The notes: generated from the letters alone by a model not told the origin. A stretch of 9,138 bases of DNA from Deinococcus marmoris DSM 12784 (GCF_000701405.1 NZ_JNIV01000139.1:1-9138), one strand, 5' to 3'. Positions 1 to 8,329 are shown, numbered from the stretch's first letter. Translations and numbers: made by a program.

Positions 1-185
<185 letters not shown>

Positions 186-196
186 ATGGTCTAGCA

Positions 197-215
197 CTGA
201 AATCAGAGATTTCAG
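197..215 (-). other. 16S leader hairpin next to the mature 5' end
   Basis: CTGAAATC, a three-base loop, then GATTTCAG form a perfect 8-bp stem that ends about 12 nt before the mature 16S start. Its position suggests a role in 5' maturation or folding of pre-16S. This is inferred from position only. Confidence 0.6.
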
Positions 216-232
216 ATGTTAGTGTGTTTGGT

Positions 233-248
233 CCAAGCTTTCGCTTGG
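233..248 (-). other. 16S leader hairpin with GAAA tetraloop
   Basis: On the minus strand CCAAGC-GAAA-GCTTGG is a perfect 6-bp stem closed by a GNRA tetraloop, a very stable RNA fold. The GAAA loop appears only in the minus-strand transcript, which agrees with the rRNA leader direction. Confidence 0.6.
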
Positions 249-429
249 CTGCCCCCTTCCGTGGAAGCGGGTCTGCTTTGAAGTCCACAGGCCAAAGCCC
301 ATGTCTTCCGTTTTCGTGAATCTGGAGCCACTTCCCATTGGAAGCGCCGTTCACCCGCCTCTGTCGAAGCGGTCCTGCTCTCTCTCTGCGTGTGTTGTCA
401 TGCGGCCCGCCTCACTCGGAGGCTCAGAA

Positions 430-458
430 AAGATACAGGCCATTCCCCTTTCTGTCAA
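430..458 (-). promoter_or_regulatory. rRNA operon promoter
   Basis: The minus strand has a perfect -35 TTGACA (453-458), a 17-bp spacer and a -10 TATCTT (430-435), the best sigma-70-type promoter in the window. Transcription would start near 423. An A/T-rich stretch, GAAAAGTAAT at about 468-477, lies just upstream where an UP element would be expected, as is usual for rRNA promoters. Confidence 0.85.
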
Positions 459-667
459 CCTCTGCTGGATTACTTTTCGCCAGCGCGAGGCAGAAAACCC
501 GAAAAATGCGTCTCCAAACTGCTTTCGAGGGCGTGACTTGATGTTTTGAGAGCAGCCAATTCTCCCAGGCGAACTGAAATGGCAGGCCGAGCCGAACGCT
601 GATCCGAACACCGTGAGCAGCGAAGAAGACGACTGCAACTCGCCTCTTTCTCACCTTTCGCAGATGC

Positions 668-692
668 GCCTCCCAGACGGGCCTCCCAGACG
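668..692 (+). repeat. tandem 13-bp direct repeat upstream of prfB
   Basis: GCCTCCCAGACG occurs twice, at 668-679 and 681-692, separated by a single G (period 13). The first copy supplies the candidate -35 of the possible prfB promoter and the second lies in its spacer. It may be a protein-binding site or simply a small duplication. Confidence 0.7.
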
Positions 693-702
693 CGCCTATA
701 CT
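674..702 (+). promoter_or_regulatory. possible prfB promoter
   Basis: TATACT (697-702) is a good -10 hexamer. CAGACG (674-679), 17 bp upstream, shares only the GAC core of TTGACA. Transcription from here would give a leader of about 57 nt before the prfB start codon. The rest of the divergent gap (481-765) contains no gene or other clear signal on either strand. Confidence 0.35.
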
Positions 703-765
703 CTGTGTTTGGCAGATGCCCGCGTTCCGTACCAAACGGGGAGGCGCGGAAGGGAGGCACGCACA

Positions 766-1870
<1,105 letters not shown>

Positions 1871-1889
1871 CGCCGGGGGACGCGGGTCA

Positions 1890-1917
1890 GGGGCGGGCTG
1901 GATTTCCCGTCCGCTCC
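1890..1917 (+). terminator. possible hairpin after prfB
   Basis: GGGGCGGGC (1890-1898) can pair with GTCCGCTCC (1909-1917) over 9 bp, including two G-T pairs, around a 10-nt loop, 20 nt after the prfB stop. No T-run follows, so termination strength is uncertain. Confidence 0.3.
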
Positions 1918-1982
1918 GCCGCCGTTCTCGGGCTGATTCCTGTGGTGAAATGCACACTGTCACGGTCCGGTCAGAACAAGGG

Positions 1983-1991
1983 TGGTTTAAT
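1983..1991 (+). promoter_or_regulatory. possible extended -10 promoter for the kinase gene
   Basis: TGGTTTAAT fits an extended -10 (TGn followed by TTTAAT at 1986-1991). No convincing -35 is present. The start would be near 1998, giving a leader of about 58 nt. No clear ribosome-binding site precedes the kinase ATG, so how this gene is translated is unclear. Confidence 0.3.
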
Positions 1992-2055
1992 AGGGCCTAA
2001 TCTCCATCAACTTCAGCCCCAGTACGCCTGGTCCCGTTTCAAAAGTTACTTACCA

Positions 2056-3036
2056 ATGACTGAATCCAATACCCGCACCATTTCTGGCTACACCCTGAAC
2101 CGCACCCTGGGACGTGGAAATACGTCTCTGGTGCGGCTGGCCGTGGACCGGGACGGCGAACAGGTGGCGCTCAAGATTCCGCACGAGGAGACCCTGGGCA
2201 ACCAGGAGGCGGCGGAGCGTTTTGGCAACGAGGTCCGGTTGACTCTGCAATTCCGGCACCCGCATGTGGTCCGGGGCTACGCGGGCACGGCCTTTGGGCC
2301 AGGGGCGTTTCTGGCCATCCGCTATTACCCGGACGGCGCGCTGAACGAGCAACTGGCCCGCATTCCGGGCCGGACCCTGCCGATCAAGGAGGGCCTGCGG
2401 ATTCTGGCGGACCTGGCCTCGGCGCTGGCGTACCTGCATCATCTGGGGGCAGTGCATCAGGACCTCAAGACGCACAACGTTTACGTGGATCCGCAGGGCC
2501 GGGCGGCGCTGGGCGATCTGGGCAACACCTATTTCGTGGCGCAGGGCGGGCAGGTCAGCGGCAGTCCGTACTACATGGCCCCGGAGATCTACCACGGCGA
2601 GAGCAGCAGCGCCGCCAGCGACGTGTACAGCCTGGGAATTTTAATGTACGAGTTGCTGTCGGGGGACCGCCCCTACCAGGGCAACTCCTACGAGGAACTG
2701 ATGGTCGCGCACATGACCCGCTTTCCGGCCCCGCTGACCCACCTGAATCCAGCGGTCTCCCGGCCCCTTTCACGGCTGGCCGAACAGGCGCTGGCCAAGC
2801 GCCCCGGCGAGCGCCCCCGCGCCGACGCCATCCGCCGCGCGCTTCTGAGCGATCTGGGCGAGACGCCGCAGGATGAGGTCTACGAGGAAAACAAAACCTC
2901 GCAGCCCACGCAGGATGTGGGCCGGACCACGCTGGTGGGGCGGCATGGCCCATCTCAGCCACGCAGCGCCCCAGCCGAGGCCAAGCCAGAAGCCCAGAGC
3001 AGCGCGGGCTGGAATCCGTTCAAGCGCCGCAAATAG
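2056..3036 (+). CDS. Hanks-type Ser/Thr protein kinase, soluble
   Basis: A 326-residue eukaryotic-like kinase that phosphorylates Ser/Thr on proteins; the target is unknown. The kinase fold spans about residues 10-265. Visible motifs are the glycine loop LGRGNTS (18-24), VALK with K40, helix-C Glu near E59, the catalytic loop HQDLKTHN (D136, N141), DLG in place of DFG (D154-G156), GSPYYMAPE (APE 175-177) and SDVYSLGILMYELLSG. All catalytic residues are present. HQD replaces HRD, so it is formally a non-RD kinase. There is no transmembrane segment and no PASTA domain, so it should be cytoplasmic. The last ~55 residues are Pro/Ser/Thr/Gln-rich and probably disordered, contain RTTLVGR, and end in the basic FKRRK. 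The start at ATG 2056 fits the domain boundary, but no Shine-Dalgarno is seen. The 135-bp gap to the next gene suggests independent expression. Confidence 0.9.
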   Translation: MTESNTRTISGYTLNRTLGRGNTSLVRLAVDRDGEQVALKIPHEETLGNQEAAERFGNEVRLTLQFRHPHVVRGYAGTAFGPGAFLAIRYYPDGALNEQLARIPGRTLPIKEGLRILADLASALAYLHHLGAVHQDLKTHNVYVDPQGRAALGDLGNTYFVAQGGQVSGSPYYMAPEIYHGESSSAASDVYSLGILMYELLSGDRPYQGNSYEELMVAHMTRFPAPLTHLNPAVSRPLSRLAEQALAKRPGERPRADAIRRALLSDLGETPQDEVYEENKTSQPTQDVGRTTLVGRHGPSQPRSAPAEAKPEAQSSAGWNPFKRRK

Positions 3037-3067
3037 TCGCCGGAGATTCACTTGCCGAGTGCAGACC

Positions 3068-3091
3068 TGCCCCAGAGCTGATTGCGGGGCA
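3068..3091 (+). terminator. possible hairpin after the kinase gene
   Basis: TGCCCC (3068-3073) and GGGGCA (3086-3091) form a 6-bp GC stem with a 12-nt loop, 31 nt after the kinase stop. No T-run follows, so this is only a candidate terminator. Confidence 0.3.
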
Positions 3092-3102
3092 CAGAGTTGA
3101 TG

Positions 3103-3148
3103 ACGGGACACAGGGCAGGCATTGAACCTTTTGCCGCCGCTGTCCCGT
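3103..3148 (+). repeat. 8-bp inverted repeat upstream of the thioredoxin gene
   Basis: ACGGGACA (3103-3110) is perfectly complementary to TGTCCCGT (3141-3148), with 30 nt between, and GGC/GCC stretches inside can extend the fold. It ends 10 nt before the AGGAGG ribosome-binding site of the next gene. It could be an mRNA leader stem, a terminator of the kinase transcript, or an operator. The inner part includes TTGAAC (3122-3127), a weak -35 candidate with a poor -10 (CGTATC, 3146-3151). Confidence 0.45.
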
Positions 3149-3171
3149 ATCCCTTCTCAGGAGGTTCCACC

Positions 3172-3582
3172 ATGACCTACAAGACTGTTTCTGCCCTCGC
3201 CGCCGCCCTGCTGATCGCCGCTGCCGGAGCCAGCACTACCAAGCCCGCCGACCCCAAGATGATGGACGCCAAAATGGTGCATTACACGCCCTACACCAAG
3301 GCGGCCTACGACGCGGCCAAAGGGATGAAGCGCGTGCTGTTCTTCCACGCGACGTGGTGTACCAACTGCAAGGCTGCCGACGCCGATATCACGGGGAACC
3401 TGGGCAAGATTCCAGCGGACGTGGTGATTTTCAAGACCGACTACGACAAGGAAGTCGCCCTGAAAAAGCAGTACGGCATCGTTTCCCAGCACAGCTTTGT
3501 CCTGGTGGACGACAGCGGTAAAGCGCTGAAGAAGTGGGCGGGCGGCAAGCTCAGCACCATCATCAGCAAGACCCAGAACTAA
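3172..3582 (+). CDS. secreted thioredoxin-like protein (WCTNC)
   Basis: A 136-residue thioredoxin-fold protein exported to the cell envelope, probably a thiol-disulfide reductase. ATG 3172 follows AGGAGG (3159-3164) with 7-nt spacing. Residues 1-20 are a Sec signal peptide: a short basic end, a hydrophobic Ala/Leu core and AGA before S21 as the likely signal-peptidase I site. There is no lipobox cysteine. The mature domain has VLFFHATWCTNCK, with redox cysteines C63 and C66. The usual cis-proline after the YGI segment is absent: the sequence reads YGIVSQHSFVLVDDSG, placing His where Pro is expected. The gene sits 2 nt before ccdA, so the pair should be co-transcribed, and CcdA is the natural electron donor for this protein. 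Possible roles are cytochrome c maturation, rescue of oxidised envelope proteins, or peroxide defence; the sequence does not decide among them. Confidence 0.88.
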   Translation: MTYKTVSALAAALLIAAAGASTTKPADPKMMDAKMVHYTPYTKAAYDAAKGMKRVLFFHATWCTNCKAADADITGNLGKIPADVVIFKTDYDKEVALKKQYGIVSQHSFVLVDDSGKALKKWAGGKLSTIISKTQN

Positions 3583-3584
3583 AG

Positions 3585-4319
3585 ATGTTGCTGCTGCTGG
3601 TGGCCTTTGCAGGCGGGCTGCTGACCGTGCTGTCGCCGTGCGTGCTGCCCGTGTTGCCGGTGCTGCTGTCCGGCGCGGTGGGCGGGCGCGGGCGGCCCGT
3701 GGGCATCATTTCTGGGTTCATCGGCTCGTTCGTGCTGCTCACACTGTTTCTGGCGACGCTGGTGAACGCTCTGGGTCTGAGCGTGGAGGCGTTGCGCTGG
3801 GGCGCGGTGGTCCTGCTGCTGCTGTTCGGCCTGACGCTGGCCGTGCCTGCCCTGCAACTGCGCTTTGAAGTGCTGGCGGCACGGGCACTGCCACAAGGCC
3901 GGAGCAGGGGCGGCGACGGCTTTCTGGGCGGCGTGCTGGTGGGGATCACGCTGGGTGTGGTCTGGACCCCCTGCGTCGGCCCGATTCTGGCCAGTGTCAC
4001 GACGCTGGCCCTCAGCGGACAGGTGACCGGCTTTGCGGCGGCGGTCACGCTGGCCTACGCGCTGGGCGTAGCGATCCCGATGCTGGGCGTGATGTGGGGA
4101 GGCCGCAAGCTGCTGAACCGCCCTGCCCTGATGAACCGCCTGAGCGGCATCCAGCGCGTCTTCGGCGTGGTGCTGATGCTGTTCGCGGTGGGCATGGTCT
4201 TCGGCGTGGACCGCCAGATTCAGACCGCACTGGTCGAAAACCTGCCTGCCCTTCAGCAACTGACCTTCTTGGAGGAAACCCCTGCGGTGCAGCGGCAGTT
4301 GGAACAGACGCTGCCGTAA
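3585..4319 (+). CDS. ccdA: CcdA/DsbD-type membrane thiol electron transporter
   Basis: A 244-residue polytopic protein of the CcdA family (the central membrane domain of DsbD). It moves reducing equivalents from cytoplasmic thioredoxin across the membrane to exported thioredoxin-like proteins. The two hallmark cysteine motifs are present: LSPCVLPVLPVLL (C19) in helix 1 and WTPCVGPIL (C130) in helix 4. About six hydrophobic helices are visible, roughly 1-30, 40-62, 70-90, 112-145, 148-170 and 190-205, followed by a soluble tail of about 38 residues ending QLEQTLP. ATG 3585 is 2 nt after the stop of the thioredoxin-like gene. There is no good Shine-Dalgarno, so translation is probably coupled. 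An upstream in-frame ATG at 3534 is rejected because it overlaps the previous gene and adds a non-family leader. The gene is followed by a strong terminator. Confidence 0.93.
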   Translation: MLLLLVAFAGGLLTVLSPCVLPVLPVLLSGAVGGRGRPVGIISGFIGSFVLLTLFLATLVNALGLSVEALRWGAVVLLLLFGLTLAVPALQLRFEVLAARALPQGRSRGGDGFLGGVLVGITLGVVWTPCVGPILASVTTLALSGQVTGFAAAVTLAYALGVAIPMLGVMWGGRKLLNRPALMNRLSGIQRVFGVVLMLFAVGMVFGVDRQIQTALVENLPALQQLTFLEETPAVQRQLEQTLP

Positions 4320-4330
4320 AGCAGGAGAAA

Positions 4331-4367
4331 AGGGCGGCCCCGGCATTGGATCTGCCGGGGCCGCCCT
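4331..4367. terminator. bidirectional terminator between ccdA and the cyclophilin gene
   Basis: AGGGCGGCCCCGGCA (4331-4345) pairs perfectly over 15 bp with TGCCGGGGCCGCCCT (4353-4367) around a 7-nt loop. It lies 11 nt after the ccdA stop and 11 nt beyond the end of the converging cyclophilin gene. On the minus strand the stem is followed by a TTTT run, a proper intrinsic terminator. On the plus strand the tail is less T-rich, so it is probably weaker there. Confidence 0.85.
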
Positions 4368-4378
4368 CCTGTTGCCGT

Positions 4379-4948
<570 letters not shown>

Positions 4949-4955
4949 GGGATGC

Positions 4956-4961
4956 ATTGTA
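4956..4961 (-). promoter_or_regulatory. -10 box of a leaderless promoter (cyclophilin gene)
   Basis: TACAAT on the minus strand is one base from TATAAT and leaves 7 nt before ATG 4948, so the transcript should begin at or within a base of the start codon. No recognisable -35 lies 16-18 bp upstream. Confidence 0.6.
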
Positions 4962-5280
4962 GCGGGGGAAGGTTGAAGCGCGCGAAAACGGTTCCCTCAC
5001 GTGGCCTCATCCGGCGAACCCGTCCAGAGACTGTCACTGGATCACTCACCCAGAGTCTGGAAATCCCCTGATAGCCACTCCCACCAGCGAACGTTCGAGG
5101 CTCGCCGCATCCAGCACCGTCAGAACCTGCGAGTTCATCCAGGACAGGTGGGGCGCAGCTACGTCGCGGCCTCGTGGCAGCCACCGCTTACCGGAAGTTG
5201 GAAAGGGTTGGCCGGTTGCGCGTGCGTCAGAGCCGGAGGAAGAGCCAGGACAGTCAGATCAGGGCTGCCAGCCTCTCCCA
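4962..5280. other. intergenic region without a recognised gene
   Basis: About 320 bp separate the end of the aminopeptidase gene from the cyclophilin promoter. A minus-strand reading frame ending at 5046 stays open for some 65 codons, but it has no ribosome-binding site or early start and resembles no family I know. A weak inverted repeat, AGACT...AGTCT with CTGG...CCAG inside, lies at about 5028-5060. No terminator with a T-run, tRNA, riboswitch or repeat was recognised. It could be a decayed gene remnant. Confidence 0.5.
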
Positions 5281-6528
5281 TCAGATCACCCATTCACCGC
5301 CGCGCATCAGCGGCTCGCGTTCGCCGGACGCCGTGATTCCGTCCACATCCGTACCGGGCGTGCCGATCATCCAGTCCACGTGGATCAGGCTGTCGTTGCC
5401 GCCCGCCGCACGCAGGCTCTGCTCGTCCTCGCCGCCCTGAACGTTGGTGGGGTAGCAGCGTCCCAGCGCAATGTGGCTGGCCGCGTTCTCGTCGAACAGC
5501 GTGTTCAGGAACAGCGTGCCGGTCTGCGCCACGGGGGCAGAGGCGGGGACCAGCGCCACCTCGCCCAGCCGGCCCGCGCCGTCGTCGGTGGCGATCAGGG
5601 CCTTGAGGGTGTCCTCGCCCCTGTCCGCGCTGACATCCACGGCCACGCCGTTCTCGAAGCGCACGCGAATGCCCTCAATCAACTGTCCACGGGCGCTGAG
5701 GGCCTTGGAGGCCACGGCCACGCCATCCACCCGGTCCTTATGGGGCGCGGTGAAGACTTCATCGGTGGGCAGGTTGGGTACGCCGTAAATACCATTTTTG
5801 GCCGCCTCTCCCCCGCCCTGCCAGATGTGGTTTTCGGCCAGCCCCACGGTCAGATCGGTGCCCAGTTCGCTACGGAAATGGACGGCGGTGTACTGCTTCC
5901 CGGTCAGCAGGTCAGTCAGGCGTTTAAGCTGCGCCAGATGCGCGTCCCAGGCGGCCACCGGATCGGGGGTATCGGCGCGCGTGACCTTGAAGATGTCGGC
6001 CCACAACCGCGCAACGGCCTCCGCTTCGGCAAGATCAGGGTAGACACGGGTGGCCCAGGCGGGGGTGGACATGGCGGCCACGGTCCAGTTGACGTGAAAG
6101 CCGCCGATGGCCTCGCTGACCTTGCGGGTGGCCCCGGCCTGCAATTTGCTGCGCCGCGCCACGCGTTCGGGGTCAACGCCGGACAGCAGGGAAGGATCGC
6201 TGCCGATGATCGAGATGAAGGCGTACCCGTCCTCCACCATATGCAGGGACTCTTCCGAAATCCAGGAAGGCAGGTACTCCACCGCTGCGTCGCTGCCGTC
6301 CTCGTAAAGCGCGAGGGCCAGATGCTGATCGTTGTAATCGACGCGCACATTCTCGGCTCCGGCCCGGTACGCTTCACGCGCCACCAGCCGGGCCAGTGGG
6401 GCGGCCTCCACAGGCGCGTTGATCAGCACCTTGCCGCCTGCGGGCAGGTTGACGCCGGTGCGGACGAGAAGTTCGGCGTAGCGGGTCAGTTGGGTCTGGA
6501 AGGCCTGGGCCTGAACGGGGGAAGTCAT
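5281..6528 (-). CDS. M29-family metallo-aminopeptidase (AmpS/AmpT/PepS type)
   Basis: A 415-residue cytoplasmic exopeptidase that removes N-terminal amino acids from peptides using a two-metal centre. The sequence matches the thermophilic AmpT family along its length. The six metal ligands known in Thermus AmpT (E250, E316, E340, H345, H376, D378) appear here, each shifted by exactly seven residues: E257 in [10 protein letters not shown]323 in [10 protein letters not shown]347 and H352 in [12 protein letters not shown]383 and D385 in IHVDWMIG. The enzyme should therefore be active. ATG 6528 is chosen because a TAGAAT -10 box ends 6 nt upstream, giving a leaderless transcript. No Shine-Dalgarno is visible. 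The likely role is peptide turnover and amino-acid recycling. It lies 82 nt downstream of the diguanylate cyclase gene on the same strand but appears to have its own promoter. Confidence 0.95.
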   Translation of the reverse strand: MTSPVQAQAFQTQLTRYAELLVRTGVNLPAGGKVLINAPVEAAPLARLVAREAYRAGAENVRVDYNDQHLALALYEDGSDAAVEYLPSWISEESLHMVEDGYAFISIIGSDPSLLSGVDPERVARRSKLQAGATRKVSEAIGGFHVNWTVAAMSTPAWATRVYPDLAEAEAVARLWADIFKVTRADTPDPVAAWDAHLAQLKRLTDLLTGKQYTAVHFRSELGTDLTVGLAENHIWQGGGEAAKNGIYGVPNLPTDEVFTAPHKDRVDGVAVASKALSARGQLIEGIRVRFENGVAVDVSADRGEDTLKALIATDDGAGRLGEVALVPASAPVAQTGTLFLNTLFDENAASHIALGRCYPTNVQGGEDEQSLRAAGGNDSLIHVDWMIGTPGTDVDGITASGEREPLMRGGEWVI

Positions 6529-6534
6529 GGCCGC

Positions 6535-6540
6535 ATTCTA
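6535..6540 (-). promoter_or_regulatory. -10 box of a leaderless promoter (aminopeptidase gene)
   Basis: TAGAAT on the minus strand lies 6 nt before ATG 6528, so transcription is expected to start at the A of the start codon. The -35 region (ACTGGG at 17-bp spacing) is poor. Confidence 0.6.
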
Positions 6541-6610
6541 CGGCTGAGAAGGCGCTGCCCAGTTCGTCGTGACGCCTCACCCACACACCAGACTGGCCCG
6601 TTCGGCCTGC

Positions 6611-7627
6611 TTACAGCCAGCGGTCCCCGCCCGCCTCTTTGGCCGCGTACATGCGGCGGTCTGCCAGATTGACCAGTTCGTCGCGCTCCTGAGCTTCGGA
6701 GGCGAAGGCCAGCCCGGCGCTGACCGTCAGACCCGGCAGCCCGCCTACCCGGAGTGTTCGGACGGCCTCCAGCAGGCGGCTGGCCGCCGCATACGCTTGC
6801 TGGGGTTCCAGGTCCGGCCACACCACCAGAAACTCCTCGCCGCCCCAGCGGGTGACCGTGGCCTCCGGCCCTGCCGCGCCCTGCGCCGCCCGCGCCACCT
6901 GGGCCAGCACCTCATCGCCCAGGGCGTGTCCGTGGGTGTCGTTGATGCTCTTAAAGCGGTCGATGTCCAGCAGCAGGGCCGCCGCCCGCGTGCCGGACCC
7001 GTGGGCCACCACCTCGTCCAGATGTTGCCCACCACCCCGGCGATTGAGAATGCCGGTCAGGGGATCGGTGTGGGCCTGGGTGCGGAGCAGTTCACCGCGC
7101 ACCCGCTCAGTGTGAACAGACTGGCCGTACAGCGCCAGAAAGGCGATCATGCCCACCAGAAAGAGGGCGTACAGCAGCAGCGGGATGTCCAGTGGCGCAA
7201 GCAGCACCACCACCGCACCCACACCCGCAGTCATCAGGGCCGTGGCTACAAAGGCCCGCTCAGGAGGCAGCGAGCTGAAGATCACCACGGTCACGATGCC
7301 CACCGTTAGGTAATACTGCGGCGGGATGCCCTGGTCCGTCAGGGCACTCCGCAGCACCTCTGCCACCGTCCACAGTGGCAGCCCGTAGGACAGCAGGACC
7401 GCCAGCAGCCGGGCAGGCACCCACTGCAACGCGATCAGCGCCCCCATCACCACGCTGATCCCCAGGCCGACACCCAGCACGCCGAGTTGTTGACGGGCGT
7501 GGGTCAGCTCCAGCAGCAGCAGCGCGGCGTGGGTGGCAGTAGACAGCAGCGCCAGCGTCAGGTGTGCGCGGCGGACTCCACCCTCCAGATCGGTGGTCGG
7601 CGGGGAGAGGCGGATACGGAGGGCCAT
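6611..7627 (-). CDS. membrane diguanylate cyclase (GGDEF domain)
   Basis: A 338-residue protein predicted to make cyclic di-GMP from two GTP. Residues about 20-168 hold roughly six hydrophobic helices that anchor it in the membrane and probably form the sensory part, with no recognisable ligand domain. A short linker (170-183) leads to the GGDEF domain at about 184-338: AHTDPLTGILNRRG, the metal site LLLDIDRFKSIND (D221, D223), HGHALGDEVL, the signature RWGGEEF (GGEEF 262-266) and the C-terminal LADRRMYAAKEAGGDRW. The catalytic residues are intact. The product-inhibition I-site (RxxD, nine residues before the signature) is absent; GPEA (253-256) stands in its place. No EAL or HD-GYP partner is in the window. 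ATG 7627 follows a TACACT box by 9 nt, suggesting a leader of only 2-3 nt. Confidence 0.93.
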   Translation of the reverse strand: MALRIRLSPPTTDLEGGVRRAHLTLALLSTATHAALLLLELTHARQQLGVLGVGLGISVVMGALIALQWVPARLLAVLLSYGLPLWTVAEVLRSALTDQGIPPQYYLTVGIVTVVIFSSLPPERAFVATALMTAGVGAVVVLLAPLDIPLLLYALFLVGMIAFLALYGQSVHTERVRGELLRTQAHTDPLTGILNRRGGGQHLDEVVAHGSGTRAAALLLDIDRFKSINDTHGHALGDEVLAQVARAAQGAAGPEATVTRWGGEEFLVVWPDLEPQQAYAAASRLLEAVRTLRVGGLPGLTVSAGLAFASEAQERDELVNLADRRMYAAKEAGGDRWL

Positions 7628-7636
7628 CTGAGTCAG

Positions 7637-7642
7637 AGTGTA
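7637..7642 (-). promoter_or_regulatory. possible -10 box of the diguanylate cyclase gene
   Basis: TACACT on the minus strand fits TAnnnT and ends 9 nt before ATG 7627, so the transcript would be nearly leaderless. No -35 was recognised. Confidence 0.4.
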
Positions 7643-7724
7643 CGGCGGGGACTCTTACGCCCGTCTGCCACCCGCATCTACCGCCTACCGCTGGCGTCCA
7701 CGCGAACCCGGATTTCTCCCAGTC

Positions 7725-7801
7725 ATACGGATTCCGTTTGTTTCCTTCTCGCTCCGCTCGGATTACAGGTGTTTTCAACACCCTTTAATCGGAGTCCGTA
7801 T
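7725..7801. repeat. 77-bp palindromic intergenic element
   Basis: The element is bounded by 12-bp terminal inverted repeats: ATACGGATTCCG (7725-7736) and CGGAGTCCGTAT (7790-7801), with a single mismatch that is a U-G wobble in the plus-strand RNA. Inside is a perfect hairpin GGTGTT-TTC-AACACC (7768-7782), flanked by GATTA (7761-7765) and TAATC (7786-7790), which also pair. GCTCCGCTCGG and TTTGTTTCCTT fill the rest. It is visibly more A/T-rich than its surroundings. It lies 21 bp after the trmL stop and about 97 bp before the cyclase start. The architecture resembles the small dispersed repeats described in Deinococcus genomes, but no second copy is present here to prove mobility. It may also end or stabilise the trmL mRNA. 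Confidence 0.6.
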
Positions 7802-7822
7802 CAGCTCTTCAGGAATCCAGAC

Positions 7823-8329
7823 CTACCAGCCCTCGATCTGCCGTCCGGCCTCGAAAGCCGCCGCGCCCGCCGCCACCGCCAGATTCAGGCTGCGGCCCAC
7901 GCCCGGCTGCGGCAGCTTCAGCGCACCCAGACCCTCGCGCAACCACACCGGCAGGCCGCGCGATTCCGGGCCGAACAATAGATAATCGCCGCGCTGGAAA
8001 CCCGCCCGCGTATGCAGCGTGGTGGCGTGCGTGGAAAAGGCGAACACACGCGCGCCTGCCTCCAGCCCAGCCTGAAAGGCGGTCCAGTTGACGTGTTCGT
8101 GCAGGGTGACCCCTTCCAGGTAATCCATCACCGCCCGCCGGAATTCGCGGTCATGCAGGTGGAAGCCAAAGGGCCGGATCAGGTGCAGTTCCGCGCCCAG
8201 CACGGCGCAGGTGCGTGCCACGTTGCCCACATTCCCGGCCTTTTCCGGCTCGTACAGGACGATTCGTAACAGCGGCTGACTGGGCAACGGTTGACTGCGC
8301 GAGGGCTGAATGGGCGGCAGCTCGCTCAA
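7823..8329 (-). CDS. TrmL-like tRNA 2'-O-methyltransferase (SPOUT family)
   Basis: A SpoU/TrmH-class methyltransferase, about 168 residues (E. coli TrmL has 157). TrmL uses S-adenosylmethionine to methylate the 2'-OH of the wobble nucleotide in certain tRNA-Leu. Visible motifs are [21 protein letters not shown] at about 20-40 (motif 1, R39), [11 protein letters not shown] at 117-127 (motif 2) and [20 protein letters not shown] at 145-164 (motif 3), the knot that binds the cofactor. The start is uncertain. The family begins near the LRIVLYEP segment, and no ATG or GTG lies in frame there. TTG 8329 overlaps the ispF stop as TTGA and allows translational coupling; TTG 8287 is an alternative. An ATG at 8455 would overlap ispF by 130 nt and is unlikely. 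It forms a two-gene unit with ispF. Confidence 0.85.
   Translation of the reverse strand: MSELPPIQPSRSQPLPSQPLLRIVLYEPEKAGNVGNVARTCAVLGAELHLIRPFGFHLHDREFRRAVMDYLEGVTLHEHVNWTAFQAGLEAGARVFAFSTHATTLHTRAGFQRGDYLLFGPESRGLPVWLREGLGALKLPQPGVGRSLNLAVAAGAAAFEAGRQIEGW

Larger units (their letters stand above)
186..423 (-). other. 16S rRNA transcribed leader
   Basis: About 240 nt lie between the predicted transcription start (near 423) and mature 16S, with no gene on this strand. The leader holds at least two clear local hairpins (197-215 and 233-248) and a weaker one at 256-267 (CTTC, loop CGTG, GAAG). In bacterial rRNA operons such leaders are removed by RNase III and other nucleases and often carry antitermination signals. 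I could not recognise a convincing boxA. The partner 3' trailer is outside the window, so the usual leader-trailer helix cannot be tested. Confidence 0.7.

Noticed and set aside
5380..6672. A 430-codon plus-strand reading frame opposite the aminopeptidase gene.
   Set aside because: It is antisense to a gene with all its catalytic residues. The translation is Gly/Gln/His-rich low-complexity sequence without a known domain, a common artefact in GC-rich DNA.
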